Of a stretch of 64,000 nt of DNA, positions 9,090 to 16,673 are shown piece after piece; position 1 is the stretch's first letter, and every line of letters starts with the position of its first letter. The position numbers and the translations under genes are program-made. Source of the DNA: an uncultured Mycoplasmatota bacterium (GTDB lineage: Bacteria; Bacillota_I; Bacilli_A; RF39; UBA660); contig USFG01000003.1 of assembly GCA_900553855.1 (NCBI GenBank), positions 62,001-126,000 of the forward strand, written 5' to 3'. Under the pieces are notes generated by a model. That model was not told the origin of the DNA, ran no database searches, and worked only from the letters and a program-made list of their open reading frames with translations.

Positions 9090-9562
9090 TGCAAATCTTT
9101 TAATACTTTTAAAAACTCTTCTTCTTTTTCATAATCTATCAATTTAACTTCAATTTTTGGATCAACAATTTTTATTTTACCAGTACCCTCTAAATCAATT
9201 TTTTTAATATCTAAATCAGGTTCAGTATTAGAGAAATTATCATCGTAAGTAACTACATTCATTTCTCTAGTTTTAACAAGTTCATCATAACTTATAATGG
9301 CATTATTTTCTTGCTCTTCTTCATAACTTGTTAATTTAATGTTTGGCGGTGCTGGTTTGTAATTTTCTTCTAAATTCTTAGTAACTTTACTAATATCAAA
9401 TTTTTCTTCTTTTTTCTTTGGTAATTCTTCAGGTTCTGTTTTAAGTAAATAAATAATATAAATAAATAAAACGATTAATAAAAATGTACCTATAAAGAAG
9501 AAATAATCTCCCATACTAAGTGAATACATAAAACCAAATAAATCTTTTATTGTTTCTTTCAT
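9074..9562 (-). CDS. Single-pass membrane protein of unknown function
   Basis: Not recognised. This 162-residue protein has an N-terminal amphipathic start, one TM segment (about 19-40), and then an acidic, Glu/Lys-rich cytoplasmic tail with no obvious domain. The tail includes short linear stretches (YDELVKTREM, a VDPKIEVKLIDYEKEEEFL region) and a final helix. This general plan is seen in EzrA/SepF-type scaffold proteins and in small division-associated proteins, but no specific match is claimed. GGAG lies upstream of the ATG. It stands alone with its own terminator. Confidence 0.6.
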   Translation of the reverse strand: MKETIKDLFGFMYSLSMGDYFFFIGTFLLIVLFIYIIYLLKTEPEELPKKKEEKFDISKVTKNLEENYKPAPPNIKLTSYEEEQENNAIISYDELVKTREMNVVTYDDNFSNTEPDLDIKKIDLEGTGKIKIVDPKIEVKLIDYEKEEEFLKVLKDLQSKLS

Positions 9563-9598
9563 AATAAACTCCAGTTTCTAAATATTATATATTTTCTT

Positions 9599-10300
9599 TT
9601 ATAAGAGTGCAAGACTTATTATCATACTAAATAAATTATTTAAAGCATGAATAAATATTACAAACCAAATATTTTCTGTTTCAGTATAAATATATGCTAG
9701 ATAAAAGCCCATAGCAACATATGTAATTGAATAAATAAGCGCTAGAGATGTTGGTAAATCAGTTGGAAAGATATGCATCATTCCAAAGAATAAACCACTT
9801 ACTAGAATAAATAAATATTTATTGTTAAAGACTTTTCTAATTGATAATCTAAAAATTCCTTCTTCAACAAATGGGGCTAATATACATGTATTTATTATCA
9901 TTAATAAAGGTTCAGCACTAACAAGTTTCATTACAGCTTCTTGATTTTCGCTTTCACCTAATGTATAGTTTAAAGCAAAGGAAAGAATAGATGAAATTAA
10001 AGCAGTCCCTATTTTAAGTGCTATAAATAAAGCAAAATAACTTATTATTTTTCTAATATTATCTTTGGAATTCAACTTAAATATTTTATAATCTTTTTTA
10101 AATTCTTTATTGTATAGAAGCATCACTACTACAAATAGTATTAGTTCTATTAACACATTAAAGTAAGTGTAATCTTTATAATTAAAAGTATTATAATTAA
10201 TTCCTACTAAATTAAATAGCAACGCAATTAAATAACTTAAGTTAAAAAATAATATAAAACATAATAATAATTTTAATAAATATTTGATATCTTTCTTCAT
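9599..10300 (-). CDS. CPBP family intramembrane metalloprotease
   Basis: CAAX protease/bacteriocin-processing (CPBP, Abi) family protein of 233 residues with about seven to eight TM segments. The catalytic motifs are intact: EEGIFR with E146, E147 and R151; H176 in GMMHIF; and H218 in FIHALNN. Bacterial members process or protect against peptides, including bacteriocin immunity; no substrate can be read from the context. It lies 8 bp downstream of a same-length paralog that has lost these residues. AGGTT precedes the ATG. Confidence 0.88.
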   Translation of the reverse strand: MKKDIKYLLKLLLCFILFFNLSYLIALLFNLVGINYNTFNYKDYTYFNVLIELILFVVVMLLYNKEFKKDYKIFKLNSKDNIRKIISYFALFIALKIGTALISSILSFALNYTLGESENQEAVMKLVSAEPLLMIINTCILAPFVEEGIFRLSIRKVFNNKYLFILVSGLFFGMMHIFPTDLPTSLALIYSITYVAMGFYLAYIYTETENIWFVIFIHALNNLFSMIISLALL

Positions 10301-10307
10301 ATTAACC

Positions 10308-11000
10308 TCACAAAAATCTTCTCATTAATATGCTCGTAAATAATTCATATAAAGTATATGAAATTATACTATAGCCTATATTATTATTCTTTTTATATAT
10401 AAAACTTAGTATATTAAATAATAAATAATAAGGTATCATATTAATTAGTATATATCCAATCGAAGCATTGAAATGACACATAACATATATTGCATATAAA
10501 GAGTATAATAATCCACTAAAGAACATTCCGGTCTTTTTGGAACACATATTATTTATTCCTAAAACAAATACGACTACTTTAATAAATGGAACTATGATAA
10601 TATCTTTAATAATTATTACTATTAAATCAAAACTAAATTGATAATCAAAAATATTGATAAAACTTAATCCTTCATAAGTTATATTAAATCCTTTAGCTAA
10701 TGCAACAACCAAATAATTTATAATCATCATTGCAATAAATAAAACGATAAAACAAATAATACTATAAAAGATATTGGTTGTTAATTTGTGCTTATATTTA
10801 GCAAATGCAGCTGTAATTTCACTTTTATAAATTATAAATATGATTATAAATATTAAAATATAAACAATTAATGAAACAATACTTTTACTATTAATACTTA
10901 ATTTAAGTAAATCTAATAGCTTATAAAAATATTCTTCAGTAAATGTAATAACTAGTACACTTAATATTAATTTGATTAAATTTACTAAAAAATCTTTCAT
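10308..11000 (-). CDS. Catalytically dead CPBP-like membrane protein
   Basis: This polytopic protein of 230 residues aligns with the neighbouring CPBP protease over its second half, e.g. FFSGLLYSLYAIYVM against LVSGLFFGMMHIFPT, and IYKKNNNIGYSIISYTLYEL against IYTETENIWFVIFIHALNNL. Every catalytic position is replaced: PFVEEGIFR is PFIKVVVFV, the first His is Ala, and the second His is Tyr. It therefore looks like a pseudoprotease, perhaps a partner or regulator of the active copy. The start is the ATG at 11000, with GGTGG 5 nt upstream, rather than the GTG at 11009. Confidence 0.7.
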   Translation of the reverse strand: MKDFLVNLIKLILSVLVITFTEEYFYKLLDLLKLSINSKSIVSLIVYILIFIIIFIIYKSEITAAFAKYKHKLTTNIFYSIICFIVLFIAMMIINYLVVALAKGFNITYEGLSFINIFDYQFSFDLIVIIIKDIIIVPFIKVVVFVLGINNMCSKKTGMFFSGLLYSLYAIYVMCHFNASIGYILINMIPYYLLFNILSFIYKKNNNIGYSIISYTLYELFTSILMRRFL

Positions 11001-11073
11001 TTTTACCACCTAAAATTATTATATTATACTTTACATTACATTACACTTATTAAATGTAAAGAAATGTAAATTT

Positions 11074-11727
11074 TTACAAATTGTTTACATTAGATTTTAA
11101 GATAGTATAAATTTTTCCATTTTTGTAAAAAGCATAGAATATATCTTCTAGGTTAATATTTTGTTTTCTTAAATATAATTTAATCCATATTTTGTTTTTA
11201 CGAATATTTTTTAAGGTGTTTTCTTGAATAACTCCATCAACTATAATTGGTGCTGGATAGGCAGAATCAGTTTTAAATAAATTATATTTAAAAATACTAA
11301 GTTTGCCATTACTTTCTAAAAAAGCATATTCAACATCTTCAATTGATTTAATTGATGCTTGTCTTAAACTGACTAATAAATCGTCTAGACTATATCTTTG
11401 TTTAATCATTTCTTTGTAATTTATAACTCCATGATTAATAATTACTGATGGCTTAGAAGTGAAGACTTGCCTAAACCATCTTGATTTAGTAGAAAGATAT
11501 GCAAGTGCTACTTCAATTACTACTAATAGACTTATAGGAGCAATCGTGAGCATTATTGATTTATCAACATTTTCAACACTTATTGCAACTAACTCTGCAA
11601 TTAAGATTGATACGATTAAATCGACTATTCCTAGTTGACCCACTTCTCTTTTTCCCATAATTCGGTAAGCAAATGTAACAAAAAAATAAAAGAATAATGT
11701 TCGTAATACAGTTGTTAATAATTCCAT
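11074..11727 (-). CDS. YetF/DUF421 family membrane protein
   Basis: DUF421 protein of 217 residues. Three N-terminal TM segments include the conserved FAYRIMGKREVGQLGIVDLIVSILIAELV. A cytoplasmic domain follows with the SKPSVIINHGVINYKEMIKQRYSLDDLLVSLRQ block, then the C-terminal domain beginning EYAFLESNGKLSIF. This matches the Bacillus YetF/YrbG/YdfS family, associated with spore or envelope properties, with unresolved biochemistry. GGTGA precedes the ATG. It is a monocistronic-looking gene between the dead CPBP gene and thrS. Confidence 0.85.
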   Translation of the reverse strand: MELLTTVLRTLFFYFFVTFAYRIMGKREVGQLGIVDLIVSILIAELVAISVENVDKSIMLTIAPISLLVVIEVALAYLSTKSRWFRQVFTSKPSVIINHGVINYKEMIKQRYSLDDLLVSLRQASIKSIEDVEYAFLESNGKLSIFKYNLFKTDSAYPAPIIVDGVIQENTLKNIRKNKIWIKLYLRKQNINLEDIFYAFYKNGKIYTILKSNVNNL

Positions 11728-11772
11728 ATCATCACCAACTATATTATGGGTTATATTCTTTTATTTTAATCA

Positions 11773-13542
11773 TTATAAATCATATTTAATATTTTTATTT
11801 TGAATAATTTCTTTTATTTTACTTAAGAATTCATCTTTATCTAAAGTAATATTTTCAGTTGTACCATGTAGTCTAACTGTTACAGTATTAGCATCTCTTT
11901 CTTTATCTCCAATAATTATTGTATATGGTACTTTCTTTGTTTGACTTTCTCTCATTTTATATGTTAGTTTCTCATTGCGATCATCTAATTTTACACGGAT
12001 GTTTGCTTCTTCTAACATTTTTTCTATTTCCTTAGCGTATTCTAAATGATATTCATTGTTAACGGGAATAATATTAACTTGTACTGGAGCAAGCCAAACA
12101 GGAAGTGCTCCTTTAGTTTCTTCTAGGATATAAGCCATAAAACGATCAAGTGAGCCTAATATTGCACGATGTAATACGACAGGAGTTTTTCTTTCACCAT
12201 TTTCATCAATATATTTTAGATTAAATTTAGCTGGTAAACAGAAATCTAATTGACAAGTTGATAATGTATATTCTGCTCCAACTGCTGGTTTAACATTAAC
12301 ATCTAACTTAGGTCCGTAAAAGGCAGCTTCTCCAATTTCTTCAGTATATTTAATACCTAACTCATTTAAAACTTCTCTAAGTTCATTTTCAGCCTTATTC
12401 CACATTTCATCATCTGGATGATACTTTTCTTTATCTTCAGGATCTCTTAAAGATAATACGCAACGATAATCTTTAATACCAAAATCTTTATAAACATCAA
12501 ATATTAAATCAACAACACTCTTAAATTCAGATTTAATTTGATCAGGTGTTACGAAAAGATGGGCATCATTTTGACAAAAGTGTCTTCCTCTTTCAATACC
12601 TTTAACTGCTCCACTTGCTTCATATCTAAAGTCATGAGCAATTTCACCAATACGAATTGGTAAATCTTTATAAGAATGTAATTTATTAGAATAAATCATC
12701 ATATGGTGAGGACAATTCATTGGTCTTAATACGAATGCTTCACCGTCAAGTTCCATAGCTGGAAACATATTTTCTTTGTAATGATCCCAGTGTCCGCTTG
12801 TCTTGTATAATTCTACATTACCAACACATGGTGTAAGTACATGTAAATATCCTAATTTTCTTTCTTTTTCTTTAATATAATTTTCAAGTTCTTGCCAAAT
12901 AATATATCCATTAGGTAAAAACATTGGAAGTCCTCTACCAACTAAATCATCAGACATAAATAAATCTAAATCTTTACCTATTTTACGATGATCTCTTTCT
13001 TCAGCATCCTTAAGTTCTTGCATGTAATTATCAAGTTCTTCTTCTGTTGGAAAGCATACTCCATAAATTCTTTGAAGCATTTGGTTTTTAGAATCGCCTT
13101 TCCAATAAGCACCACTAACTTTTAATAATTTAAAATGTTTAAGTAATTTAACAGTTTCAACATGTGGTCCACGGCAAAGGTCGGTAAAATCTCCTTGTGT
13201 ATACATACTTATTACAGTATTATCTTCGTCCATACGAGTGATTAAATCTATTTTATATGGATCATCTTTAAATTTTTCTAATGCTTCTTGTTTTGTAATT
13301 TCTTCTCTAACAATTCTTTTACCATCTTTAGCTATTTTTTTCATTTCTTTTTCAATAACTGGTAAATCTTCATTTGTTAATGTTACATCACCTAAATCAA
13401 TATCGTAGTAGAATCCACTTTCTACAACTGGTCCAACCCAAAACTTTGCATTTGGATATAAATGTTTAACTGCTTGGGCAAGTAAATGGGCACATGAATG
13501 ATTCATTACACTTAAATTTTCATTTTCTTTAATATTTATCAT
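11773..13542 (-). CDS. thrS: Threonyl-tRNA synthetase lacking the TGS domain
   Basis: Class II threonyl-tRNA synthetase charging tRNA-Thr. The protein starts at the ATG at 13542 (MINIKENENLSVMNHSC), with AAGGAAG just upstream, and is about 589 residues. The usual N-terminal TGS domain is absent, so it begins at the editing domain (HSCAHLLAQAV, then the second editing motif region SGAYWKGDS). Class II motif 2 (RYEASG...RGRHFCQNDAHLF) and the zinc/active-site region RPMNCPHH are intact, followed by the anticodon-binding domain (VQVNIIPV). The frame is open further upstream only because it crosses the T-box. Expression is likely controlled by that T-box. Confidence 0.93.
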   Translation of the reverse strand: MINIKENENLSVMNHSCAHLLAQAVKHLYPNAKFWVGPVVESGFYYDIDLGDVTLTNEDLPVIEKEMKKIAKDGKRIVREEITKQEALEKFKDDPYKIDLITRMDEDNTVISMYTQGDFTDLCRGPHVETVKLLKHFKLLKVSGAYWKGDSKNQMLQRIYGVCFPTEEELDNYMQELKDAEERDHRKIGKDLDLFMSDDLVGRGLPMFLPNGYIIWQELENYIKEKERKLGYLHVLTPCVGNVELYKTSGHWDHYKENMFPAMELDGEAFVLRPMNCPHHMMIYSNKLHSYKDLPIRIGEIAHDFRYEASGAVKGIERGRHFCQNDAHLFVTPDQIKSEFKSVVDLIFDVYKDFGIKDYRCVLSLRDPEDKEKYHPDDEMWNKAENELREVLNELGIKYTEEIGEAAFYGPKLDVNVKPAVGAEYTLSTCQLDFCLPAKFNLKYIDENGERKTPVVLHRAILGSLDRFMAYILEETKGALPVWLAPVQVNIIPVNNEYHLEYAKEIEKMLEEANIRVKLDDRNEKLTYKMRESQTKKVPYTIIIGDKERDANTVTVRLHGTTENITLDKDEFLSKIKEIIQNKNIKYDL

Positions 13543-13563
13543 TTTTCTTCCTTCTTTCTTAAC

Positions 13564-13770
13564 AAAAAAAGGATAGTAACAGGCGTCTTTTAAAGACGGT
13601 ACCATCCTTGATTTATCTTTTTATAATTCTTAACGGGAATAACTCGGATATTATTATATCTCTCAAAAGGTAGTAATTATTAATAACTCAATAAGTTTTC
13701 ACCAACCACTTACTCTCTATGATTTGTTAACTAATAATCATGTCCTTTATCACTGATTTCTTAAATAATT
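13564..13770 (-). promoter_or_regulatory. Threonine T-box riboswitch upstream of thrS
   Basis: The leader contains the main T-box landmarks on the minus strand: AGAGAG (13718-13713), the stem I distal-loop sequence GGTTGGTGAAAAC (13707-13695), a specifier region ACTACC (13674-13669) in which either candidate triplet (ACT or ACC) is a Thr codon, and the T-box sequence AAGGATGGTACCG (13609-13597). The T-box strand is also the 5' half of a terminator that ends in TACTATCCTT plus seven T residues (13564-13570). Uncharged tRNA-Thr would stabilise the antiterminator and allow thrS transcription. Confidence 0.88.
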
Positions 13771-13812
13771 TATCACTTTTTATTTATTTTAGCAATATAT
13801 CTTTCAAACTTA

Positions 13813-13841
13813 TTGTAAAAAAATTTATAATTTGGTATTAT
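13813..13841 (+). promoter_or_regulatory. Promoter of the putative antitoxin RNA
   Basis: TTGTAA (13813-13818), 17-bp spacer and TATTAT (13836-13841) on the plus strand. This predicts a transcript start near 13848, running toward the small hydrophobic peptide gene. Confidence 0.6.
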
Positions 13842-13847
13842 GAATAT

Positions 13848-13948
13848 GTAAGCAAGACTTACATAAAATAAAAAAGGAACATCTAATTTGGAAGTTAAGA
13901 TGGTTACCTTAAGTAACGTACCAAAACCCCTTGAGTTTTGGCTTTTTT
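13848..13948 (+). ncRNA. Putative antisense antitoxin RNA (type I TA candidate)
   Basis: This is a promoter-to-terminator unit of about 100 nt with no recognised Rfam-type family. Visible elements are a 5' hairpin (GTAAG/CTTAC, 13849-13863), a GTTAC/GTAAC hairpin (13903-13917) and a terminator. It is convergent with the 29-codon peptide gene and fully complementary to that gene's 3' untranslated region. It also carries GTAACGTACCAAAAC (13913-13927), close to the sequence complementary to the peptide mRNA's leader. A 17-codon frame with GGAAG spacing starts at ATG 13900 (MVTLSNVPKPLEFWLFY) and may be fortuitous. Confidence 0.55.
13921..13948 (+). terminator. Terminator of the antisense RNA
   Basis: CCAAAAC (13921-13927) and GTTTTGG (13935-13941) form a 7-bp stem with a 7-nt loop, followed by C and six T residues on the plus strand. 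It ends 2 bp short of the convergent peptide gene's stop codon. Confidence 0.8.
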
Positions 13949-13949
13949 A

Positions 13950-14039
13950 TTAATTAGCTACTTTAAATAGTAAGATAATTAATAAAATTATTATTATGAA
14001 TAAATTGATTATTATAAAATATAACATCTTTTTGCTCAT
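13950..14039 (-). CDS. 29-residue hydrophobic peptide, candidate type I toxin
   Basis: The small frame starts at ATG 14039 with GGTGG 5 nt upstream, and encodes one transmembrane helix. It begins MSKKMLYFIIINLF, continues with an almost pure Ile/Leu run, and ends LLFKVAN. Length and composition match membrane-acting type I toxins (Fst, Ldr, TxpA and similar), but I see no residue-level match to a named family. It has a private promoter (TTGACA-17-TAATAT), a leader in which TACCAC (14074-14069) can pair with GTGGTA (14048-14043) and hide the ribosome-binding site, and a convergent antisense RNA over its 3' end. Toxicity is inference. Confidence 0.6.
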   Translation of the reverse strand: MSKKMLYFIIINLFIIIILLIILLFKVAN

Positions 14040-14106
14040 AACTACCACCAGCTTTCTTTTGAAATTTAGTGGTAACCACCAAAACAATTAGTTGTTCCTG
14101 TTTAAT

Positions 14107-14135
14107 ATATTATCAAACACATATTCGTGTGTCAA
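14107..14135 (-). promoter_or_regulatory. Near-consensus promoter of the peptide gene
   Basis: TTGACA (14135-14130), exactly 17 bp, and TAATAT (14112-14107) on the minus strand. An ACACA/TGTGT inverted repeat (14117-14121/14128-14132) lies in the spacer. This is among the strongest promoters in the window, although it drives only a 29-codon gene. Confidence 0.75.
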
Positions 14136-14162
14136 TATTTTAAATACGAAATATCACATTAA

Positions 14163-14765
14163 TTATTTTTTTATTAATGTTTTTTCTTTGTTATAATTTT
14201 CTTTAACAGTTTCAAGTATTTCCTTTACTCTAGAAATAGAGTAAAAATCTAATGTGTTTATATTTAATACTTCTTTTAGAGAGATATTTTCATTTAGTAA
14301 TACATCGCCATATTTATCTATTTCATCTTTCATTTCAAAAAACTCATGATATTTTAAGACATCTTTACTTAATTTTAAATCACAAACTAAGTTATATATA
14401 AATCTTGCAATGTTTGCACCTGCAATAGCTAATACAAGACTATAAATTATTTTATAAATATCAGAACGATAGATATAGTATTGTGGGTATGTGCTTAAAT
14501 TATATGTCATACAAACAGATATAAACGTATTTGTTATTAATCTTGAAAAATCATATTTAATTTTTAAAGGTAATCTATTAAATTCGATTGCTTCCCTAGC
14601 CATAGCTTGCATAATCATTTCATTTAATATTTTTTCTTCATTTTCTTTAGTATATGGTATTTCCACAGTATGGTTATCTAAAAAAACAATTAATATTGAT
14701 TTTTCAGATTTAAAAAAACAACGGATCACCTCAGAATTTTTAAATCTATCTATTTCGTACTTCAT
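14163..14765 (-). CDS. Membrane-associated protein in the amidoligase operon, unknown
   Basis: Not recognised. From the ATG at 14765 (MKYEIDRFKNSE; AGGGAG upstream) it is 200 residues. An N-terminal alpha/beta-looking half contains EKILNEMIMQAMAREAIEFN. A short hydrophobic stretch follows (about 113-130, KIIYSLVLAIAGANIARFIYN), then a charged helical tail. The frame remains open to 14819, but without a ribosome-binding site. It is the third gene after the two-TM protein and the amidoligase, 16 bp downstream of the latter, so it is probably part of the same pathway. Confidence 0.55.
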   Translation of the reverse strand: MKYEIDRFKNSEVIRCFFKSEKSILIVFLDNHTVEIPYTKENEEKILNEMIMQAMAREAIEFNRLPLKIKYDFSRLITNTFISVCMTYNLSTYPQYYIYRSDIYKIIYSLVLAIAGANIARFIYNLVCDLKLSKDVLKYHEFFEMKDEIDKYGDVLLNENISLKEVLNINTLDFYSISRVKEILETVKENYNKEKTLIKK

Positions 14766-14835
14766 ATAAATCTTCTCCCTAAACATTTGTAATATATCAT
14801 GTATCATTTTAATAAACAATAAATATAATTATATT

Positions 14836-15849
14836 TTAATGATTTGGTGTTATTTTTTTACTTAATAACGAATGTCTTTTACTTAATGTATAATCAAAAT
14901 TCTTAAAATATTGTTTTAAAAAATACATTTTATCTAAATTATTATCAAAAATTAAATCTGCAAATTCTAAAGCATCTTCTATACATATCAAATGAGATAA
15001 ACTTTCGGAACTAGTTTTTCGTTCTTGATATTGTTTAAATTTGTAATCTAAAAATTCTGGATTTATTTTATTTTCAGCTATCGCTAAAACCATTTTAGCA
15101 AATACATTAATATTATTTTGCCAAATCACTTCATTTTTAGTGCCATTGGGAAAACGAAATTCGATAGTATTAAATTTGTTACATATTCTTTCATCAAAAG
15201 CAACATGCTTAAAATTAATTCCAACATATTTTGATTGTTCTTCATCTAGTATTTGTTGAAAATCTTTCATTTTTTTGGCATTTTGTAAAATATTAATACT
15301 ATTACAAAGTTCTTTTCCTATAAATTTGGAATAAGTAATTAATAATTTTCGCTCATTAATACATTCACCATAACCGAAACGATAAAGAATGTGTTCATAA
15401 CAAGTGTATAGTTTTAAAAACATAATCCATAAATTAGGATCATTATTAAGTAAACTAGCACCTATATGAACATGACTAGCGGCATTATTATGAACTCTTA
15501 CATGATGTTTTTTTAAATATTCACAGATTGTTTTTAATTCTAACCAAAACTTTTTATCATCATTCATTATGGGAGATGTTACTTCTCCACCAAAATATAA
15601 AGAATTATCAACTTTTGATTCCCAGTTATTTAAATTTTGATTTAGAAATTTTTCTGTTTTTCCATAGTAAAGGCCTTCATATTCTATTTCGACACCAAAT
15701 GTTAATGCTTTATCTAATCCTAAATTATATCTATAATCTATAAATAAGTTTTGAATAACATTATAAAGAAACTCTAAATCTTCTTTTGTGAAATCACAAA
15801 AATTATTATTATAATTTTCACTTAACAATTCATTTTTCATATTACTCAC
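14836..15849 (-). CDS. Amidoligase family enzyme
   Basis: This 337-residue protein matches the glutamine-synthetase-fold amidoligase family (Amidoligase_2). Motifs are FGVEIEYEG with E54/E56, GGEVTSP, NAASHVHIG with H126/H128, and NTIEFRFPNGT with E230/R232. These correspond to the ATP/metal-binding residues of the COOH-NH2 ligase fold. Such enzymes form amide or isopeptide bonds in peptide tags, cell-wall peptides or small metabolites; the substrate here is unknown. The preceding gene's stop is immediately adjacent, and a GTG start at 15849 (AAGG upstream) is used here; an ATG at 15840 is possible. Confidence 0.8.
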   Translation of the reverse strand: MSNMKNELLSENYNNNFCDFTKEDLEFLYNVIQNLFIDYRYNLGLDKALTFGVEIEYEGLYYGKTEKFLNQNLNNWESKVDNSLYFGGEVTSPIMNDDKKFWLELKTICEYLKKHHVRVHNNAASHVHIGASLLNNDPNLWIMFLKLYTCYEHILYRFGYGECINERKLLITYSKFIGKELCNSINILQNAKKMKDFQQILDEEQSKYVGINFKHVAFDERICNKFNTIEFRFPNGTKNEVIWQNNINVFAKMVLAIAENKINPEFLDYKFKQYQERKTSSESLSHLICIEDALEFADLIFDNNLDKMYFLKQYFKNFDYTLSKRHSLLSKKITPNH

Positions 15850-16647
15850 TTATTTAATCCTTAATTTAGGTTTATCATAATTGTTATTATTGATGTATTC
15901 TAAATTTTTACGATCATTTTCAATTATTTCTTTTAACATATTTATTTCTTTTTTACCATAAATAATAGGTTCTTTATCTAATTCACTTAATTTATTTCTA
16001 ATACAATTTTTAAAAATAATTTTATTAAATTTTGATATACCTAAACCTTCTAAAAATACAAGTATAACATATAAAGTACTATAAGTATCTATTTCTCTAA
16101 CTGTTTTTGTAGATAAAGCTTCATTATGAATTATAACTGTTACTGTAGCATCATCTGAATTACTATTGTTTTTATAAATTGTTTTAATATTTTTTATTTC
16201 AAAAAGTGATTTTATTTCATCATAATCCATTTTTAATAATGATGGTAGAATAGATTTATTTTGTTCATTTTGATTTAACACAAATGTTGTTTCTTTTGAA
16301 ATATATTTTCCATCTACTAATTCCCATGGTGTTCTATAAATTAAATAATCATTATCATAAATTATGTTGTTATCAAAATTAATTTCGGTATTATTGTTAC
16401 TATCATATATATTTTCTGTTGTAATTTTTTTAGCAGGATCATAATCAAATGGTTTATGATTTTTATAAAAACCAACATTTAACATAATTAATATTGATAA
16501 AATATAAGGATAAGCATAATCTAAAAGAATACCTGATTTTAATAATAATTTAATAATTAAACTTTTTATACTATATAATTGATGATATTTAATTATTTTT
16601 TTATTACGATTTATGTCTTTAATTATATCTTTTTCTAATATTTCCAT
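15850..16647 (-). CDS. Two-TM membrane protein in the amidoligase operon
   Basis: Not recognised. It has 265 residues. A basic N-terminus is followed by a TM segment (about 36-61), then an exported-looking, acidic domain (about 65-185: NNTEINFDNNIIYDNDYLIYR..., then WELVDGKYISKET). A second hydrophobic region follows at about 185-200 (TLYVILVFLEGLGISKF), then a short cytoplasmic tail. GAGGGG precedes the ATG. It is the first gene of the amidoligase operon and abuts the amidoligase gene, so it may anchor the enzyme at the membrane or be its substrate. Confidence 0.55.
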   Translation of the reverse strand: MEILEKDIIKDINRNKKIIKYHQLYSIKSLIIKLLLKSGILLDYAYPYILSILIMLNVGFYKNHKPFDYDPAKKITTENIYDSNNNTEINFDNNIIYDNDYLIYRTPWELVDGKYISKETTFVLNQNEQNKSILPSLLKMDYDEIKSLFEIKNIKTIYKNNSNSDDATVTVIIHNEALSTKTVREIDTYSTLYVILVFLEGLGISKFNKIIFKNCIRNKLSELDKEPIIYGKKEINMLKEIIENDRKNLEYINNNNYDKPKLRIK

Positions 16648-16673
16648 AAAAATACCCCTCTGTACAAGTGGTT

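Larger units (their letters stand above)
13913..14085. repeat. Direct repeat pair linking antisense RNA and peptide-mRNA leader
   Basis: GTAACGTACCAAAAC (13913-13927) and GTAACCACCAAAAC (14072-14085) are direct copies differing by one substitution and one gap. The first copy is in the plus-strand RNA and the second is the complement of the peptide mRNA leader, so the RNAs could pair in trans, as the DRa/DRb repeats do in fst/par loci. Confidence 0.55.
13875..14099. repeat. 14-bp inverted repeat flanking the peptide gene
   Basis: AGGAACATCTAATT (13875-13888) and the inverted copy AATTAGTTGTTCCT (14086-14099) match at 13 of 14 positions. In the minus-strand mRNA they lie near the 3' and 5' ends, so the two ends can pair. 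A second, nested 7-nt match (GGTAACC 13902-13908 region with GGTTACC at 14077-14071) extends the pairing. Confidence 0.6.

Noticed and set aside
13543..13605. N-terminal extension of ThrS (21 codons)
   Set aside because: It is read through the T-box terminator region and resembles no protein. The ribosome-binding site is next to the ATG at 13542.
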